Positions 35,771 through 44,601 are shown, counted from the first letter of the stretch. The stretch is 64,000 nt of DNA from JALYXV01 sp963791545 (GCA_963791545.1 CAWBSR010000018.1:124001-188000), one strand, 5' to 3'. Program-made: numbers and translations. Notes: a model not told the origin generated them from the sequence alone.

Positions 35771-36298
35771 ATGTTTGACGCCATCCGTGCACGGGCCGAT
35801 CGGGACAACGAAGAGGGCTTCACCCTCATCGAGCTCATGGTCGTCGTGCTGATCATCGGCATCCTGCTGGCCATCGCCATCCCGACCTTCCTCGGCGCCC
35901 GGGACCGGGCCAACGACCGTTCCGCCCAGTCCAACCTGCGCAACGCGCTCACCGCCGAGAAGACGCTGTACACCGACAACCAGGTCTACACGGCCACCGA
36001 CTCGGCAGGGATTACGGCCCTGAGCGCCGTTGAGCCCTCCCTGACCTGGGTGGCGCCCGCCGGGACCTACGCCAACCGCAACGTGGCCGCTACCGGGTCC
36101 GCCCAGTCGACCATCCTGGCCGACCAGTCGGCGACCGGCACCTGCTTCTACGTGGCGGACATCGCCTCCCCCGGCACCCCCTCGGGCACCTTCTACGCCA
36201 CCAGCACCGCCAGCCCCTGCGTCCAGCCGGCCCTGCCGTCGGCGGTGCCTGCGGCCGGGTCCCATGCCGGTAACGGCACGTGGGGTCTGTCCTTCTAG
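35771..36298 (+). CDS. pilA: Type IV major pilin-like protein 2
   Basis: A 175-residue prepilin, paralogous to the one at 34044. The leader ends in NEEG, cleaved before Phe17, then FTLIELMVVVLIIGILLAIA. Residues to about 65 (GARDRANDRSAQSNLRNALT, AEKTLYTDNQ) are nearly the same as in pilin 1, while the head differs and is one step shorter. Two cysteines are present (GTCFYVAD, SPCVQP). AAAGGGAG precedes the ATG. A strong intrinsic terminator follows, so it forms a one-gene riboswitch-controlled unit. Confidence 0.93.
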   Translation: MFDAIRARADRDNEEGFTLIELMVVVLIIGILLAIAIPTFLGARDRANDRSAQSNLRNALTAEKTLYTDNQVYTATDSAGITALSAVEPSLTWVAPAGTYANRNVAATGSAQSTILADQSATGTCFYVADIASPGTPSGTFYATSTASPCVQPALPSAVPAAGSHAGNGTWGLSF

Positions 36299-36378
36299 TA
36301 CCTGCCTTTCCCTACTTACCACCTGAGCTGGTTGCGGAGCACTCTCACCCTCCGACACTCTGCAGCCTGACGACGAGG

Positions 36379-36410
36379 CGGCCCACCGGCGGATGCCGGT
36401 GGGCCGTTTT
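36379..36410 (+). terminator. Strong intrinsic terminator after pilin gene 2
   Basis: A perfect 12-bp stem, CGGCCCACCGGC (36379-36390) with GCCGGTGGGCCG (36395-36406), has a 4-nt loop and is followed by TTTT. This is the clearest rho-independent terminator in the window. It separates the pilin unit from pilMN-pilO. Confidence 0.92.
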
Positions 36411-36467
36411 CGCGTCCCGTTCCCGGCGACGCCGGAAGAACTGGACATTCTCGTTAAGGAGGCCCCG

Positions 36468-36536
36468 ATGGCTGACGATATCTGCCTCGATGATCTCCAA
36501 CCGCGCACACATGCGGGGCCCTCTGATCGGACTTGA
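36468..36536 (+). CDS. Possible 22-codon leader ORF overlapping the pilMN start
   Basis: ATG 36468 has the best ribosome site of this region (TAAGGAGG at 36455-36462, 5 nt spacing), yet its frame gives only MADDICLDDLQPRTHAGPSD plus two residues before TGA at 36534. It overlaps the first codons of pilMN in another frame. It could be a leader peptide that couples translation to pilMN. Alternatively a base may be missing here and the true pilMN start may be this ATG. Confidence 0.35.
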   Translation: MADDICLDDLQPRTHAGPSDRT

Positions 36537-38199
36537 CATCGGCTCGTTCGCTGTGCGAGCGGCCGAGGTCAGCTTCGACGGGGGACGCCCCACCCTGCAC
36601 CGTTTCGCTCAGGTGACCCTGCCGCCTGGTGCCGTCTCCGATGGCGAGGTGGTCGACGCCCAAGTCGTCAGCGCCGCCTTGCGGCGGCTGTGGTCAGACG
36701 GCGGCTTCTCCAGCCGCCGGGTCGTGGTGGGTGTGTCCAGTCAGCGGGTTATCGTCCGCCAGGCCGACGTGACCGCCATGGGCGAAGTCGACCTCCGCTC
36801 GGCCTTGAACTTCGAGGCCCAGGATCTGATCCCCATTCCGGTCGACGAGGCGGTGCTCGACTTCCAGGTGATCGAGCCGCTCCTGCCGAATCCCGATCCC
36901 AACACCCCTCCCAACATGCGGATCCTCCTGGCGGCAGCCCAGCGGGACATGGTCAAGAACCACCTGGCCGCCATCCGTTCCGCCGACCTTGATGTGGTGG
37001 CCGTCGACCCCGTCGCCCTGGCGATGCTGCGGGCGGTGCCGGCGGCGCCCATCGGCCTCGCGGAGGCGGTCGTCTCCATCGGTGGCGACCTCACCACCAT
37101 CGCCATCCGCGAGGGCCACAGCACCCGCTTCGTGCGGGTCCTCAACATCGGCGGCTCGGATCTCACCGAGGCGCTGTCCCGGGAGCTGGCCCTCAACGCC
37201 CAGTCGGCGGAGGATATGAAGCGCCGGTCGGCCAACGGGGCGCCGGTCGCGGTGGCCGCCCAGGCCCAGTCGGCTCTGTCATTGCGAATGGCCGGGTTGG
37301 TCGACGAGATCCGGGGCTCTCTCGACTTCTTCCTGGCCCAGACCGACACCGAGCACGTGGGTCGGGTCATCCTCACCGGCGGCGCCATCCAAACCGAAGG
37401 CCTGGTGTCTCGCCTCGAGCAGGCCATCGGCTCCTCAGTTGAGGTCGCCAACCCCCTCGCCGTGGTGGCGGTGGGCAAGACGGGCCTCAGCGACGCCCAG
37501 CTGCGCCAGTCGGCGCCGTACATGTTGGCCCCCATTGGGCTGGCGCTGTGGGGAACCGGCGACCAGCGCCAGATCTCGCTCATGCCGAAAGAATTCCTGG
37601 CGGCCAAGCGTCAGCGCCAACAGGCCGGTCTCGGCGTGGTGGCGGTCGGCGCGGTCGCCGCCCTGCTGGTCGGTGTGACCGCCCTGCGGGCGGTGCAAGT
37701 GAGCCAAGCCCACAGCCACGCCCGCTCCGCCCAGGCCACCGTGGTCTCGCTGGAGGCTCAGAAGAACACCTTCAACGACGTGGCGGCTGTCTACAGCGAC
37801 CTTCAGACCCGGCAGAAGCTCTATGTGACCGCGGTCGGCCACGACGTGGACTGGGTCAACCTGCTGAACCAGATCACCGCCGCCATGCCTGCCGACGTGA
37901 CCATCACCACCTTCGCAGCCCAGCGTCCCGCGGTCGCGGCAACCGCCGCCACCACGGCCGCCGGTGCCCAATCGCCGGATGGCACGATCACCCTCGTCGC
38001 TGTCGCCAAGGGCGGCCACGAGTCAGTGGCCAACTGGCTGCGGTCGTTGGCAACCATCCCCGGCTTGCAGAACGCCTGGGTCGAGTCGTCCACCGAGGGC
38101 GCACCCGGCTCTCCCAAGGCAGTGACCTTCGCCTCCGACGCCCAGGTGACGCCGGCTGCGGAGTCCAATCGGGCCCAAACGATCGGGGGCACAAAGTGA
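36490..38199 (+). CDS. pilM: PilM-PilN fusion protein of the type IV pilus
   Basis: About 569 residues from ATG 36490 (ATG 36511 also possible). Residues to about 355 are the actin-like PilM: GPLIGLDIGSFAVRAAEVSF, the ALNFEAQDLIPIPVDEAVLD segment, and nucleotide-binding stretches VVSIGGDLTTIAI and VILTGGAIQTEGL. This is joined to a PilN-like half with RQISLMPKEF, one membrane helix (GVVAVGAVAALLVGVTAL near 380-397), a coiled segment and a periplasmic-type ferredoxin-like domain. The proteins are separate in Gram-negative systems. The fusion joins the cytoplasmic and extracellular parts of the alignment complex. Confidence 0.88.
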   Translation: MISNRAHMRGPLIGLDIGSFAVRAAEVSFDGGRPTLHRFAQVTLPPGAVSDGEVVDAQVVSAALRRLWSDGGFSSRRVVVGVSSQRVIVRQADVTAMGEVDLRSALNFEAQDLIPIPVDEAVLDFQVIEPLLPNPDPNTPPNMRILLAAAQRDMVKNHLAAIRSADLDVVAVDPVALAMLRAVPAAPIGLAEAVVSIGGDLTTIAIREGHSTRFVRVLNIGGSDLTEALSRELALNAQSAEDMKRRSANGAPVAVAAQAQSALSLRMAGLVDEIRGSLDFFLAQTDTEHVGRVILTGGAIQTEGLVSRLEQAIGSSVEVANPLAVVAVGKTGLSDAQLRQSAPYMLAPIGLALWGTGDQRQISLMPKEFLAAKRQRQQAGLGVVAVGAVAALLVGVTALRAVQVSQAHSHARSAQATVVSLEAQKNTFNDVAAVYSDLQTRQKLYVTAVGHDVDWVNLLNQITAAMPADVTITTFAAQRPAVAATAATTAAGAQSPDGTITLVAVAKGGHESVANWLRSLATIPGLQNAWVESSTEGAPGSPKAVTFASDAQVTPAAESNRAQTIGGTK

Positions 38200-38807
38200 A
38201 CAAACGAGTGATTGCGCTGGCGACGGTGGCATCGGTCGTCTTGGTCGGGATCTGGTACGTAGCGGTCTTCTCGTCGCAGTCGAAGTCGTTGAAGAAGGCC
38301 AACGGCCAGACCGCGGCAGCCAACGCCCAAGCCGACTCCCTACGATCCCAGATCGGCGTCCTCGAGCAGGAGAAGACCCAGCTCCCGGCCGCGACCAACA
38401 AGCTGGCCACCCTCAAGTCGGCCCTGCCCGACACACCGGCGCTCGACAAGCTGATCGACGATATCAACGCAGCCGCGGCGACCTCGGGCGTTGACTGGCA
38501 GACGGTCTCGCCCGCCAAGCCGGCCAGCTTCGCGGCCGGGTCGGCTCAAGCCGCTGCTAGTGGCTTTCCCGGCGGCATGCAGTCGATCACCGTCGCCATG
38601 CAGGTCAATGGTTCCTACAAGCAGGTGACGGACTTCATCACCAAGTTGATGGGCCTGTCACGGCTGCTGGACGTCGGTTCTGTCAACCTGAGCGGCGTCG
38701 GGGTGTCGGCTCCCAAGGCCTCGGCCCAGATCACCAGTCAGATTTTCTTCGTTCCTTCCCCCGCCGGGTCGGCTCCGGCCACCACCAGCACCACCGTCAC
38801 TCACTGA
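38196..38807 (+). CDS. pilO: PilO-like pilus alignment protein
   Basis: A 203-residue bitopic protein with an N-terminal membrane helix (ALATVASVVLVGIWYVAVF), a coiled coil (about 30-80; QADSLRSQIGVLEQEKTQL), and a ferredoxin-like domain containing MQSITVAMQVNGSYKQVTDF. The tail is Ser/Thr/Pro-rich. GTG 38196 overlaps the pilMN stop. It should dimerise with the PilN half of the upstream protein. No pilQ secretin follows, which fits a cell without an outer membrane. Confidence 0.85.
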   Translation: MNKRVIALATVASVVLVGIWYVAVFSSQSKSLKKANGQTAAANAQADSLRSQIGVLEQEKTQLPAATNKLATLKSALPDTPALDKLIDDINAAAATSGVDWQTVSPAKPASFAAGSAQAAASGFPGGMQSITVAMQVNGSYKQVTDFITKLMGLSRLLDVGSVNLSGVGVSAPKASAQITSQIFFVPSPAGSAPATTSTTVTH

Positions 38808-38840
38808 CCCTCCAGGACCCAGAGGAGCGCCGCGACTCAG

Positions 38841-38878
38841 CCGCCGGGCCGCGATCAATCGATCGGCGGGCCCGGCGG
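38841..38878. terminator. Hairpin between convergent pilO and VOC genes
   Basis: CCGCCGGGCC (38841-38850) and GGCCCGGCGG (38869-38878) form a perfect 10-bp stem over an 18-nt loop, in the 80-nt gap between convergent genes. It may stop transcription from both sides. It has no U-tract. Confidence 0.6.
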
Positions 38879-38887
38879 TGGCTGCGT

Positions 38888-39241
38888 TCAGGGTGCGGAA
38901 GTGGCGATGGGATGGCGGGGCTGGTAGAGCAGGACCTGGACGCCACCCGGGAGCACCATCTGGATGGTGGTGCCGAACGGCGCCGCCGTGGGTTCGCCCT
39001 GGAACTCGATTCCCTTGGCTCGCAGTTCGGCGACCGTGGCCCCAATGTCGTCGCACATGAAGGTGATCTCATGATGGGCGACGTCGCCGGGATGAACGCC
39101 CATTTCCGTCGGTGGCAGGGCGAAGATGAGCCAGCCGCCTCCGGCGTCGACATGGGGCCAGCCCATCGTGTCCCGCAGCACGGCGCGGAGCGCCTCCGCC
39201 TCGGGGGTGTACAAGATGGTGTGAACGCCGGTGATTGCCAC
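38888..39241 (-). CDS. VOC (glyoxalase-fold) family protein
   Basis: A 117-residue single-domain vicinal-oxygen-chelate protein. The first beta-alpha-beta module is VAITGVHTILYTPEAEALRA and the second begins at HHEITFMCDDIGATVAELRA, with a final strand GVQVLLYQPRHP. Potential metal ligands are His and Glu in these strands. Members include lyases and antibiotic-resistance proteins, so the substrate is open. GTG 39241 is the start, 22 nt from a 14-bp palindrome that may be its operator. Confidence 0.83.
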   Translation of the reverse strand: MAITGVHTILYTPEAEALRAVLRDTMGWPHVDAGGGWLIFALPPTEMGVHPGDVAHHEITFMCDDIGATVAELRAKGIEFQGEPTAAPFGTTIQMVLPGGVQVLLYQPRHPIATSAP

Positions 39242-39262
39242 GGCACCGAGCCTAAGGCCGTC

Positions 39263-39276
39263 GCGCCCTAGGGCGC
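39263..39276. promoter_or_regulatory. Perfect 14-bp palindrome upstream of the VOC gene
   Basis: GCGCCCTAGGGCGC is fully self-complementary and lies 22 nt before the VOC start on the minus strand. It could be an operator or part of a terminator for the upstream lipoprotein gene. Confidence 0.4.
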
Positions 39277-39349
39277 CGGGACGACTCGGACCCAAGGCCA
39301 CCGGATCCGGCGGCCGCTCTCGGCCCCCGGCCCCGCCCGCCGCGCCCCT

Positions 39350-40093
39350 TTAACCGTTACTGAGCCGGGCCGAGACCTTGTTGATGACCGCCGCCTTGAC
39401 CGCGGCCGAGACGGCGGCCCCGCTGTGGTAGAAGTCGATGTGGATTTCGACGCGAGGTGCGGCAAGGAACACGATGTCGTCGTTCAGCGTCAGCGAGTGC
39501 CCACTGGCGGTAAAGGCGATGGTCCCGGCCGCGGTAGCCACCACGTTGGCCGGGCCCCCGCCCGGGCCCGGAGTGATCTTGAGGGTGACCGATTTCACCG
39601 AGGCTCCCTTGGGTAGCGCCGCCGCCAATCGGGCCTTGACGACCTGCACGAAGCAGGCGGAGGCCTTGGAACTGGTGAGGGCGGTGGTGTTGGCCTGCAC
39701 GTCCGCGGGTGACTTGTAGCTGGTGGCGGTGGAGGTGATGACCGACGTCCCACTCACGAAGTTGGGCGAGTAGGCGACCGCCACCACGTCACCGGTGGTG
39801 TTGGGCGCCCCCACGCACTGGGCGAAGGCCGTGGCGTCCGCGGTCTGGTTGGCCGGAGGGCTCGCCGATGCTGACTTCCACGTTGAGGGCAGGTCGCTGC
39901 CCTGGACGACGATCGCCTGGAGTTGCGGCGGGCCCGGGGGCGGGGCCGTGGTGGAGACGGACGGCGCGGTGACCGGGACGGTGATGGTTGCGCCGCCCCC
40001 GCCGCCGCCCCCGCCGCAGCCGGCCCCAGCCAGCGTGACGCCGGCCAAACCAGCCAGGAGACGACAAACGGTACCGCGGGGCAGGGCGTGCAT
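39350..40093 (-). CDS. Secreted lipoprotein of unknown function
   Basis: A 247-residue protein with a lipoprotein signal (LLAGLAGVTLAGAGC, Cys26), a long Gly run, then a Thr/Pro spacer to about residue 55. The mature domain has two cysteines (FAQCVGAP, SACFVQVV) and begins LQAIVVQGSDLPSTWKS. Its overall pattern is common among exported actinobacterial proteins of unknown role. It is divergent from aroC, with a small palindrome in the shared gap. Confidence 0.78.
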   Translation of the reverse strand: MHALPRGTVCRLLAGLAGVTLAGAGCGGGGGGGGATITVPVTAPSVSTTAPPPGPPQLQAIVVQGSDLPSTWKSASASPPANQTADATAFAQCVGAPNTTGDVVAVAYSPNFVSGTSVITSTATSYKSPADVQANTTALTSSKASACFVQVVKARLAAALPKGASVKSVTLKITPGPGGGPANVVATAAGTIAFTASGHSLTLNDDIVFLAAPRVEIHIDFYHSGAAVSAAVKAAVINKVSARLSNG

Positions 40094-40167
40094 GGTCCGG
40101 CATGGTAACGACCGACGCCTCCTGGCATCGGTCGGCGCCGCTTCGCCCCGCGCACAGGGGCGCTTCG

Positions 40168-40183
40168 GCTGTACGGATACAGC
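40168..40183. promoter_or_regulatory. Operator-like inverted repeat between lipoprotein gene and aroC
   Basis: GCTGTA-CGGA-TACAGC has perfect 6-bp arms. It lies in the 170-nt gap between the divergent genes, 80 nt before aroC. It is a candidate regulator site with no assigned protein. Confidence 0.35.
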
Positions 40184-40263
40184 TCAGAATCAGGTGCCCG
40201 GATTGCACCCGGCCCCCCGTCTAAGCCCGGTCCCCGTCCCACCCTCTCGGTAGGCTGGCGGCG

Positions 40264-41418
40264 ATGCTGAGGTTCCTGACGGCCGGAGAATCCCATGGAC
40301 AGGCGCTGGTCGTCGTGGTGGAGGGCTTGCCCGCGGGGCTCGAGCTGTCGGTCGGGGAACTTCAGGGCGAGTTGGCCCGGCGTCGCCTGGGCTATGGCCG
40401 GGGGCCCCGGATGCGCTTCGAAGCCGACGAGCTGACGCTGGTGGGCGGCTTCCGGCACGGCCGTACCCTCGGGTCGCCGGTTGCCATCATGATCGGCAAC
40501 ACCGAGTGGCCCAAGTGGGAGCACGAGATGTCGCCCGGCCCGGGCAAGACGGCGAAACCCCTGACCGAGCCCCGGCCCGGCCATGCCGACCTGGCGGGAA
40601 TGCAGAAATACGGTTTCGACGACGCCCGCAACGTCCTGGAACGGGCGTCGGCGCGCGAGACGGCCGCTCGGGTGGCGGCCGGGTGCTGCGCCAAGGCGCT
40701 GCTGGCGCGCATCGGCGTCGGTATCGTGAGCCACGTGGTTCAGTTGGGCCCGGTGGTGGCCAAGTCGGCCGCCCGGCCCGGGCCGGGCGACCTGGCCGCG
40801 GTCGACGGCTCCGAGGTGCGCTGCTTCGACCCCGATGCCGAGGCGGCCATGATCGCCGAGATCAAGGCAGCCGCCAGGGACGGTGACTCCCTCGGTGGGG
40901 TGGTCGAGGTGCTGGCCTACGGCGTCCCGGTGGGGCTGGGCAGCCACGTCCACTGGGACCGTAAGCTGGACGGCCTGCTGGGCCAGGCGATGTTGAGTAT
41001 CCCTGCCGTCAAGGGGGTCGAGATCGGCGATGGCTTCGAGGTGGCGGCGCGGCGCGGCTCGCACGCCCACGACCCCATCACCTGGGACGCCGATGCGGGC
41101 ACCTACCGGCGGGAGACGACCCTCGCCGGCGGCGTCGAAGGCGGAATCTCCACGGGGGAGCTGATCGTGGCCCGAGTCGCCATGAAGCCGCTGGCCACGC
41201 TCAACCGGCCGGTGCTGAAGACAGTCGACGTCATCACCAAGGCGGAGACGCTGGCATTCAAGGAGCGCACCGACGTCACCGCGGTGCCCGCCATGGGCGT
41301 GGTGGCCGAGACCATGATGGCGCTCGTCCTGGCGGGCGAGGCACTGCGCAAGTTCGGCGGCGACTCGGTGGCGGAGCTGGTCCGCAACCATGACGCCTTT
41401 GTCCAGAACCTTGCCTGA
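40264..41418 (+). CDS. aroC: Chorismate synthase
   Basis: A 384-residue FMN-dependent enzyme that makes chorismate from EPSP. Signatures are GESHGQALVVVVEGLPAG at the N terminus, RPGHADLAGMQKYGFDDARN, and ERASARETAARVAAG. FMN-contact segments HAHDPI and GGVEGGISTGE follow near 260-300. Its length is usual. It heads the aroC-aroK-aroB-aroQ run and overlaps aroK. Confidence 0.96.
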   Translation: MLRFLTAGESHGQALVVVVEGLPAGLELSVGELQGELARRRLGYGRGPRMRFEADELTLVGGFRHGRTLGSPVAIMIGNTEWPKWEHEMSPGPGKTAKPLTEPRPGHADLAGMQKYGFDDARNVLERASARETAARVAAGCCAKALLARIGVGIVSHVVQLGPVVAKSAARPGPGDLAAVDGSEVRCFDPDAEAAMIAEIKAAARDGDSLGGVVEVLAYGVPVGLGSHVHWDRKLDGLLGQAMLSIPAVKGVEIGDGFEVAARRGSHAHDPITWDADAGTYRRETTLAGGVEGGISTGELIVARVAMKPLATLNRPVLKTVDVITKAETLAFKERTDVTAVPAMGVVAETMMALVLAGEALRKFGGDSVAELVRNHDAFVQNLA

Positions 41419-41986
41419 GCCCGCGTCCCGTCCGCCCCGGGTCCTGCTGATCGGCATGATGGGGGCGGGAAAAAGTGTCGTCGGTGCCCTGCTGGCGTCG
41501 CGGCTTGGCTGGCCGCATCTCGACAGCGATCAGCTGGTCGAGCAGAGGACCGGAACCTCCGTGGCCAGGATTTTTTCCGAGGAGGGCGAAGCCGCTTTCC
41601 GAGCCGAGGAGGCGGCGGTCCTCGCCGAGGTCGTCTCCGGGCCGGGTTCGGCAGTGGTATCGGTGGCCGGTGGGGCCGTCCTGGCGGCGGCCAACCGCCG
41701 TCTCGTAGCGGACGCCGGGGTGGTGATCTGGTTGCGGGCCTCCCTCCCGACCCTCGCCGGACGGGTGGACCGGGGCAACCACCGACCGCTCCTGGATGGG
41801 GACCGGGTGGCTCGCCTCACCGAGCTGTACGCGGCCCGGCGACGGTATTACGAGGAGATCGCGGACGTCGTGATCGACGTCGATGACCTCAGTCCGGCTG
41901 AGGTCGCGGACCGGGTGGTTGCAGTAGCGGGACCGCTGGACCGGCCGACCGGGGCCGGAAGGGCCGGGGGTACCAGCGGTGCGTGA
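41390..41986 (+). CDS. aroK: Shikimate kinase
   Basis: A 198-residue kinase making shikimate 3-phosphate. Walker A is GMMGAGKSVV near residue 22, shikimate-binding DSDQLVEQRTG follows, and then AGGAVLAAANRR and the lid Arg region DRGNHRPLLDGDR. ATG 41390 overlaps the aroC end by 29 nt; TTG 41411, overlapping by 8 nt, is an alternative. The tail beyond the fold is Gly-rich, and its end overlaps the aroB GTG. Confidence 0.93.
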   Translation: MTPLSRTLPEPASRPPRVLLIGMMGAGKSVVGALLASRLGWPHLDSDQLVEQRTGTSVARIFSEEGEAAFRAEEAAVLAEVVSGPGSAVVSVAGGAVLAAANRRLVADAGVVIWLRASLPTLAGRVDRGNHRPLLDGDRVARLTELYAARRRYYEEIADVVIDVDDLSPAEVADRVVAVAGPLDRPTGAGRAGGTSGA

Positions 41987-42992
41987 GGTCTGCGTCGACC
42001 TGGGGGCCCGCTCCTACCCGGTGCTCGTGGGCGCCGGTGCCCGCCACCGGCTGCTGGAGGTGCTTCCGATCGGTGCCCGCAAGGCGGCCATCGTGACCCA
42101 GGAAACGATTCCAGTAACCGTCGACGCCGGCGTCGATCAAGCCATTTTTCCCCTCGATGAGGGCGAGGAAGCCAAATGCCTGGAGTCGGTCGAGGAGTTG
42201 TGCCGGGCCTGGAGCCGCTGGGGCCTCACCCGGGGCGATGTGGTGGTGGCAGTGGGCGGCGGGGTGGTCACCGACACCGCCGGCTTCGCGGCGGCGGTGT
42301 ATCACCGCGGCGTCGCCGTCATCCACGTGCCCACCACCTTGCTGGGCCAGGTCGACGCCGCCATCGGGGGCAAGACCGGCGTCAACCTGCCCGAGGGCAA
42401 AAACCTGGTGGGCGCCTTCTGGCAGCCCGCCGCCGTGTTGTGCGACACCGAGACGCTGCTGACATTGCCCCCCCGGGAGTATCGCAGTGGCCTCGGGGAG
42501 ATGGCCAAGTACGCCTTCTTGGGCGTCGCCGACCTGCCCGACCTGGCGCTCGACGATGCCGTGGCGGCCTGTGTGGCGTGCAAAGCTTCGGTGGTCGGCG
42601 CCGATGAGCGCGAGGGGCCGTCGGGGCGGCGGGCCCTGCTCAACTACGGCCACACCCTGGCCCACGCCCTGGAAACGGTGGGTCGCTACGACCTCCGCCA
42701 CGGTGAGGCGGTGGCCATCGGCTTGGCGTTGGCGGCCGAACTGGCCCGGCGGCTGGGGCGGATCGACACCCGGCGGGTGAACGAGCACTATGCCGTGCTG
42801 TCGGGCTACGACCTGCCCGCGACGCTGCCCCCCGGGATCGACATCGACGAGACGATCACCGTCATGGGCCGGGACAAGAAAGCCATCGCCGGCCTCACCT
42901 TCGTGCTCGACGGGCCCGGCGGGCTGGAATTGGTGCCCGGCGTGTCCGAGGACGCGGTTCGCGACGCCCTGGATCTGGTGGCGTCCCGGTGA
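41979..42992 (+). CDS. aroB: 3-dehydroquinate synthase
   Basis: A 337-residue NAD and zinc enzyme turning DAHP into 3-dehydroquinate. NAD-binding VVVAVGGGVVTDTAGFAAAV, HVPTTLLGQVDAAIGGKTGV and the metal-site regions SGLGEMAKYAFLG and NYGHTLAHALE are all visible. GTG 41979 overlaps aroK, and its TGA overlaps aroQ (GTGA). A few residues shorter than the usual 350-370 but complete in motifs. Confidence 0.95.
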   Translation: MREVCVDLGARSYPVLVGAGARHRLLEVLPIGARKAAIVTQETIPVTVDAGVDQAIFPLDEGEEAKCLESVEELCRAWSRWGLTRGDVVVAVGGGVVTDTAGFAAAVYHRGVAVIHVPTTLLGQVDAAIGGKTGVNLPEGKNLVGAFWQPAAVLCDTETLLTLPPREYRSGLGEMAKYAFLGVADLPDLALDDAVAACVACKASVVGADEREGPSGRRALLNYGHTLAHALETVGRYDLRHGEAVAIGLALAAELARRLGRIDTRRVNEHYAVLSGYDLPATLPPGIDIDETITVMGRDKKAIAGLTFVLDGPGGLELVPGVSEDAVRDALDLVASR

Positions 42993-43429
42993 GTCGGCTG
43001 GTGTTGCTCCTGTCGGGGCCCAACCTCAACCTGTTGGGTCAGCGGGAGCCGGCCATCTACGGAGCCGACACCCTCGACGACCACGTGACCCGGGCTGCGG
43101 CCACCGCTGAAGGCTTGGGCCTGACTATCGAGCACCGCCAGTCCAACCACGAGGGAGATCTGGTCGATGCCATCCATGGCGCCCGGGGCCGGGCGGCCGC
43201 CATCATCATCAACGCCGGCGCCTTCACCCACTACGCCTGGTCGCTGCACGACGCACTGGCGACCTTCGACGGACCCGTCGTCGAGCTCCACCTTTCCAAT
43301 CCCGCGGCCCGCGAGGGTTGGCGGCACCTGTCAGTCGTGAGCCCGGTGGCGACAGGGGTGATCACCGGCTTCGGCGGCCTCGGCTACCGCCTGGCGGTGG
43401 AGGCAGTGGCCGACTTGCTGGCACGATGA
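42989..43429 (+). CDS. aroQ: Type II 3-dehydroquinate dehydratase
   Basis: A 146-residue dodecameric-type dehydroquinase. GPNLNLLGQREPAIYG at the N terminus includes the catalytic Tyr lid. QSNHEGDLVDAIH, INAGAFTHYAWSLHDAL and VELHLSNPAARE are the family motifs with active-site Asn, His and Arg. GTG 42989 overlaps aroB, and the end overlaps the peptidase gene. Confidence 0.96.
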   Translation: MSRLVLLLSGPNLNLLGQREPAIYGADTLDDHVTRAAATAEGLGLTIEHRQSNHEGDLVDAIHGARGRAAAIIINAGAFTHYAWSLHDALATFDGPVVELHLSNPAAREGWRHLSVVSPVATGVITGFGGLGYRLAVEAVADLLAR

Positions 43430-44589
43430 GTGGCATGAGGTCGTCGATGGTCGCAGAACGAGCCCCGTTGCCCCCCATGGATGTCGCGGGCCGCCTCCCT
43501 CGGCTGCGGGCGTTGCTCGACGACGCCGGGTGCGACGCCCTGTTGGTGACCAGTCTCACCAACATTCGGTACCTGACCGGTTTCACCGGTTCCGCGGGCC
43601 TGTTGGTGGTTCGATCCGACCAATCCGTCCTGATCACCGATGGGCGTTACGAGACCCAGTCGGCGGAGCAGCTGGCAGCCGCCGGCGTCGACGCGTCCAC
43701 CGAGATCGGTCAGCCGGCCCGCCAGCAAGAGGTGATCAAAGCGCTGGTATCGGGGTCCGGGTCCGGGTCGGGCTCGGTCCGTCGGCTGGGCCTGGAAGCA
43801 GCCCACGTCAGCTGGGCCCGCCAGCGGGTGTTGGCGGTCGACTGGTTTCCCGGCACCGAGTTGGTTCCCACCGCCGGGCTGGTCGAGGGACTGCGCCGGG
43901 TGAAGGACGCCGGCGAGGTGGCCCGGGTGGCCCGGGCCGCCGAAATCGCCGATGCCGCGCTGGCCTCGGTTCGGCCCCGGCTGGCCGAGGGCCCCACCGA
44001 GGTGGATTTCGGCCAGGCCCTCGATTTCGAGATCCGGCGTCTCGGTGCCTCGGGAAATTCTTTCGAGACGATCGTGGCCGCGGGGCCCAACTCCGCCAAG
44101 CCCCACCATCGCCCGTCGGGGCGGCTGGTGGGGCGCCATGAGTTGATTGTCCTCGACTTCGGCGCCATGGTCGACGGTTACTGCTCAGATATGACCAGGA
44201 CGGTGTGCGTCGGCGACCCCACCATCGAGATGCAACGGGTACTGGACGTGGTGCTTACCAGCCAGGCGGCCGGCGTGGCCGCGGTGAAGGCCGGAGTGGC
44301 CTGTGTCGATGTGGATCGGGCGTGCCGGGACGTGATCGCGGCGGCCGGCTGGGGCGAGCGGTTCGTGCATGGGACCGGGCACGGGGTGGGCTTGGACATC
44401 CACGAGGCCCCGGCGGTCGCCGCCACCTCGTCGGATACACTGGCCGCCGGCCATGTGGTCACAGTTGAGCCCGGCGTGTACCTGGCGGGCATCGGCGGCG
44501 CTCGGATCGAGGACACCGTCGTGGTGACCGACGACGGCTGCTGGCCCGTTACCAATACTTCGAAGGACGTGTGTGTTGTTGAACCCTGA
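43426..44589 (+). CDS. pepQ: Xaa-Pro aminopeptidase family protein (M24B)
   Basis: A 387-residue dinuclear metallopeptidase that removes residues next to proline. The creatinase-like N-terminal domain (about 20-150) includes a short Ser-Gly run near 110. The M24 core has all metal ligands: Asp in LDFGAMVDGY, Asp in CSDMTRTVC, His in GTGHGVGLDIHE, Glu in VEPGVYL, and Glu in RIEDTVVV. ATG 43426 overlaps aroQ. Its place before efp is conserved in actinobacteria and firmicutes. Confidence 0.93.
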   Translation: MSGMRSSMVAERAPLPPMDVAGRLPRLRALLDDAGCDALLVTSLTNIRYLTGFTGSAGLLVVRSDQSVLITDGRYETQSAEQLAAAGVDASTEIGQPARQQEVIKALVSGSGSGSGSVRRLGLEAAHVSWARQRVLAVDWFPGTELVPTAGLVEGLRRVKDAGEVARVARAAEIADAALASVRPRLAEGPTEVDFGQALDFEIRRLGASGNSFETIVAAGPNSAKPHHRPSGRLVGRHELIVLDFGAMVDGYCSDMTRTVCVGDPTIEMQRVLDVVLTSQAAGVAAVKAGVACVDVDRACRDVIAAAGWGERFVHGTGHGVGLDIHEAPAVAATSSDTLAAGHVVTVEPGVYLAGIGGARIEDTVVVTDDGCWPVTNTSKDVCVVEP

Positions 44590-44601
44590 GGCCGGGCGCT
44601 G

